Assembly: GCF_003003355.1 (NCBI RefSeq)
Contig: NZ_PVTQ01000014.1
Span: forward strand, 1 to 64,000
Direction of reading: 5' to 3'
Length of the DNA stretch: 64,000 bases
Source: Donghicola tyrosinivorans
GTDB lineage: Bacteria; Pseudomonadota; Alphaproteobacteria; Rhodobacterales; Rhodobacteraceae
Under the pieces are notes generated by a model. It did not search any database and was not told the DNA's origin. It saw only the letters and a list, made by a program, of their open reading frames with translations. The stretch's first letter is position 1; each line of letters begins with the position of its first letter. A program made the translations under genes and the position numbers. Of the stretch, positions 61,548 to 64,000 are shown one piece after another.

Positions 61548-62923
61548 TTTACACCGCTTTTCGCAAACAGGGCCGCAATTGCACAGGACGCCAGCCGCGC
61601 CTTTTCATCATCGGACCGAGAGGTCAGGATGATCGGGCATTTGGCCCCCAGAACAATCCCGCCAGCCTCGGCACCCGCCACAAAGGTCAGTTCTTTGGCC
61701 AGCATGTTGCCCGCCTCCATATTGGGGGCGATCAGGATATCGGCATGACCGGCTACGGCGGATTTGATGCCCTTGGTGCGGGCGGCCTCGATATCGATGG
61801 CGTTGTCCATCGCCAGTGGTCCATCCACGATCCCGCCGCGAATCTGGCCGCGATCTGCCATCTTGGACAGCACCGCCGCATCAAGGGTCGAGGGGATTTT
61901 GGGGGTCACAGTCTCGACGGCAGACAGCACGCCGACCTTGGGCTGCACCGTGCCAAGCGCAATCGCCAGATCAATAGCGTTCTGGATGATGTCCACTTTG
62001 GTTTCCAGATCAGGCGCGATGTTGATGGCCGCGTCCGACACCATCAGCAAATGGTCCAGACCAGGCACATCCATCACGAAGATATGGCTGAGGCGTCGCC
62101 CGATGCGCAGGCCAGTGTCCTTGCGCAGAACAGCACTCAGAAGAACATCCGTGTGCAAATGCCCTTTCATCAGGGCTTGGGCGCGGCCTTCATGAACCAA
62201 CTGGCAGGCCAGTTCAGCGGCCTCTTGATGGCTGGCAGTGTGCAGCACCTCATGCTGTGAGATATCCGCGCCGATCTCGGCAGCGGCGGCAGCAATCTTG
62301 CTGCGGTCTCCGATCAGAATCGGCCGAATGATCGTGTGCTCATGGGCCAGCAAAGCGCCGCCAAGGCTGTTGGGCTCTTCGGGGCAGACCACGGCAGTCG
62401 GGATGGCGGGCAGGGGCTCGGCCTGATGCAGGATGCGATCAAAATGCACATGACGCTGGACGCGCAGGGTGGGCAGGTCATCGATGTTGAAGGTCATCTT
62501 GCGCTCTGGCGCGATGACCACAGCCTCGCCGTGCAGGATTTGCGCGCCGCCCTTTTGCGAGACCGTGGTGCGCAGGCGCACGCGGCGGTCAGGCAGTTTT
62601 TCTAGCAGATGCACCCGGGCAACTAGCGTATCGCCCGCATGGGCAAGGCCAGTCCAATGCAGTGTCTGGCTTTCGTAGATTGTTCCTGGGCCGGGCAGCA
62701 GGTTCCCCAGCACGGACGAGATCAACGCACCCACCCAAGCCGAGGGGGCCTGTGCCTCAGGCAGCCCATCCTGATCGCCGTCTTCATGGGGCAAGTGCAA
62801 CGGATTAAGGTTGCCAGAGGCGTTGGCAAAGACGAATAGGTCATCCGCCAGACACAGCCGTTCGGTGCTGGCCTCTTGTCCAGCGGTTAGGTCGTCATAG
62901 GGGATGTTTTCAAGCAATTTCAT
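61544..62923 (-). CDS. pta: MaoC-like/phosphate acetyltransferase fusion protein
   Basis: 459 residues. Residues 1-145 form a MaoC hotdog domain and about 165-459 a phosphate acetyl/butyryltransferase domain (LGGALLAHEHTIIRPILIGD, MSDAAINIAPDLETKVDI-like VSDAAINI, GKLM-type HADILIAPNMEAGN). The hydratase motif of MaoC enzymes (D-x-N-P-x-H) reads ASGNLNPLHL, Asn in place of the catalytic Asp, so hydratase activity is doubtful. Makes acetyl phosphate from acetyl-CoA or acts on other acyl-CoAs. Coupled to ackA and 27 bp after fabI in one operon. Confidence 0.92.
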   Translation of the reverse strand: MKLLENIPYDDLTAGQEASTERLCLADDLFVFANASGNLNPLHLPHEDGDQDGLPEAQAPSAWVGALISSVLGNLLPGPGTIYESQTLHWTGLAHAGDTLVARVHLLEKLPDRRVRLRTTVSQKGGAQILHGEAVVIAPERKMTFNIDDLPTLRVQRHVHFDRILHQAEPLPAIPTAVVCPEEPNSLGGALLAHEHTIIRPILIGDRSKIAAAAAEIGADISQHEVLHTASHQEAAELACQLVHEGRAQALMKGHLHTDVLLSAVLRKDTGLRIGRRLSHIFVMDVPGLDHLLMVSDAAINIAPDLETKVDIIQNAIDLAIALGTVQPKVGVLSAVETVTPKIPSTLDAAVLSKMADRGQIRGGIVDGPLAMDNAIDIEAARTKGIKSAVAGHADILIAPNMEAGNMLAKELTFVAGAEAGGIVLGAKCPIILTSRSDDEKARLASCAIAALFAKSGVK

Positions 62924-62950
62924 GAGGTTGTTCTGCGTTGTTCGGAAGGG

Positions 62951-63709
62951 TTATGAGCGCAAGGAATAGCCGCCGTCCAGCATATGCACGCCGCCGGTGA
63001 TGTTGCGCGCCGCATCGCTGGCCAGAAAGGCCGCGAATGCGCCAGTCTCGTCAATTGTGGTCAGGCGGCCCGTCGGCGTCGCGTCTTGCGCCTTCTTCAT
63101 CAGGCTGTCGAATTCCGGCAAACCATTGGCCGCACGGGTCGAGATCGGCCCCGGTGACAGGGCGTTCACGCTGATCCCCTTGGGGCCAAGCTCAACCGCC
63201 GCATAGCGGGTCACCGATTGCAGCGCGGCTTTGACTGGGCCCATGATGTTGTAGTTCTCGACCACCTTGTCGGCTCCTAGGTAGCTGACCGTCATACATG
63301 CCCCTCCATCACACATTAGCGGCTCTGACGCTTTGATCAGGCGCAAGAAAGAATGGACCGAAACATCCATCGCCAGCGCGACCCCATCGGCGCTGGTGTC
63401 TACCACGCGGCCATAAAGATCGTCTTTGGGGCAGAATGCGATGGAGTGGACTAGAATATCCAGCTTGCCCCATTTTTTGTGGATTTCCTGAAATAACGCG
63501 TCCTGTTCGGCGGGGTTTTCCACGTCCAGCGGAGCCAGAATGTCAGCATCCAGTTCGGTTGCCAGCGCCTGAACATAGGGCAGGGCCTTGGCGTTCAGAG
63601 AGGTCAGCGCCAGATCGGCCCCCGCTGCATGCATCGCTTTGGCAATTCCGTAGGCGATGGAATGGTCGTTGGCGATCCCGACAATTAGCGCTTTCTTTCC
63701 CTGCAACAT
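62951..63709 (-). CDS. fabI: Enoyl-ACP reductase FabI
   Basis: 252 residues from ATG 63709, where the sequence MLQGKKALIVGIANDHSIAY is the standard FabI start; a longer frame to 63901 runs into the tRNA and is not real. Substrate site YNIMGPVKAALQSV (Tyr ... Lys), C-terminal DAARNITGGVHMLDGGYSL. Reduces trans-2-enoyl-ACP with NAD(P)H in fatty-acid synthesis. In the same transcript as maoC-pta and ackA, an arrangement common in Rhodobacterales. GGGGATCGCC provides a moderate ribosome-binding site. Confidence 0.94.
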   Translation of the reverse strand: MLQGKKALIVGIANDHSIAYGIAKAMHAAGADLALTSLNAKALPYVQALATELDADILAPLDVENPAEQDALFQEIHKKWGKLDILVHSIAFCPKDDLYGRVVDTSADGVALAMDVSVHSFLRLIKASEPLMCDGGACMTVSYLGADKVVENYNIMGPVKAALQSVTRYAAVELGPKGISVNALSPGPISTRAANGLPEFDSLMKKAQDATPTGRLTTIDETGAFAAFLASDAARNITGGVHMLDGGYSLRS

Positions 63710-63867
63710 AGGCGATCCCCTTGTGTCTGCGGTGCTTTTGAAAACTGTCCCACACCAAGATGACAATCCTACTGCAATCGGGCGCTGCGGGTGGATTTCC
63801 ACAGAATTGTCAGCGGCTTGCTGCCTTGATAGGCGCAAATGCAGTAGATCGGAGAGGTTTTGGAAAA

Positions 63868-63943
63868 TGGTAGGCCCGGCAGGATTTGAACCCGCAACCA
63901 AAGCGTTATGAGCGCTCTGCTCTAACCGTTGAGCTACAGGCCC
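63868..63943 (-). tRNA. tRNA with CAT anticodon, probably tRNA-Ile2 (lysidine type)
   Basis: 76 nt with CCA. The minus strand reads acceptor GGGCCTG, D arm GCTCAACGGTTAGAGC, anticodon loop CTCATAA, T loop TTCAAAT. CAT anticodons occur in initiator and elongator Met and in the Ile2 tRNA. The GGTTAGAGC D arm and the TTGGTTGC segment before the T loop look like Ile2 of other proteobacteria, but elongator Met is not excluded. Bases 63944-64000 hold nothing further. Confidence 0.9.
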
Positions 63944-64000
63944 CCCATGGGCGCTTTGCTAAATTGCGCGGGGTATCGCGTCAAGGGGCCGTCGCTGCTT

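Overview
The window looks like chromosome of a marine alphaproteobacterium of the order Rhodobacterales (Roseobacter-type). Signs are the SmoEFGK/SmoS/MtlK polyol cluster, a monomeric NADP isocitrate dehydrogenase, a MaoC-Pta/AckA/FabI operon, an AckA pathway beside an Acs/ActP/DUF4212/DUF294 acetate cluster, and IS5/IS427-type insertion sequence ends. This is inferred from gene content; no 16S gene is present.

Left edge (1-3858): the right end of a tRNA-targeting integrative element. It holds the end of an IS5-family element, a 5'-truncated gene, then leftward-transcribed alpA, an 87-residue gene and a winged-helix replication-type gene containing three iteron-like repeats. A P4-type tyrosine integrase follows, and a 50-nt tRNA-Thr 3' half marks the attachment site. 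The layout resembles phage satellites (PICI/P4-like) with a lambda-O-like origin embedded in the replication gene.

3.9-7.1 kb: a large multicopper oxidase and a roughly 970-bp gene-poor stretch with possible gene remnants. 7.1-18.3 kb: a polyol operon. It contains a SorC-type regulator, an ABC importer (binding protein, two permeases, ATPase), sorbitol and mannitol dehydrogenases, a HAD phosphatase and two FGGY kinases, many of them translationally coupled. 18.5-28.5 kb: single genes, including a DUF2384 antitoxin-like protein with a palindromic operator, a glycosyltransferase, glycerate kinase, AmtB, a di-heme peroxidase, flavin reductase with aldo/keto reductase, and a PhnM-like amidohydrolase paired with a 2H-phosphoesterase (DUF1045).

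28.5-37.2 kb: an acetate-uptake cluster on the minus strand: acs, adk, DUF4212, actP, DUF294, a small membrane protein and a membrane-tethered PAS-exonuclease. Acs makes acetyl-CoA and AMP, and the adjacent adenylate kinase can recycle the AMP. 37.5-44.2 kb: a cobalamin riboswitch in front of an unrecognised small gene, a DUF4386 membrane protein, a lipoprotein, a 2OG-Fe(II) oxygenase, two XRE regulators, a beta-propeller protein and an omega-aminotransferase.

44.3-53.0 kb: a compact chemotaxis operon (STAS, cheY, cheA, cheW, cheR, cheY, a 101-residue unknown, mcp, cheB, cheD) with 4-bp ATGA/TTGA overlaps. Its CheB has lost the receiver phospho-acceptor, and its receptor ends in a WxxF docking pentapeptide. 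53.2-57.6 kb: monomeric Icd, a striking 12-residue tandem-repeat protein, and a pseudogene with three in-frame stops and a frameshift.

57.8-64 kb: two identical tRNA-Asn genes, an MBL-fold hydrolase, an orphan sensor kinase, ackA, maoC-pta, fabI and a CAU-anticodon tRNA.
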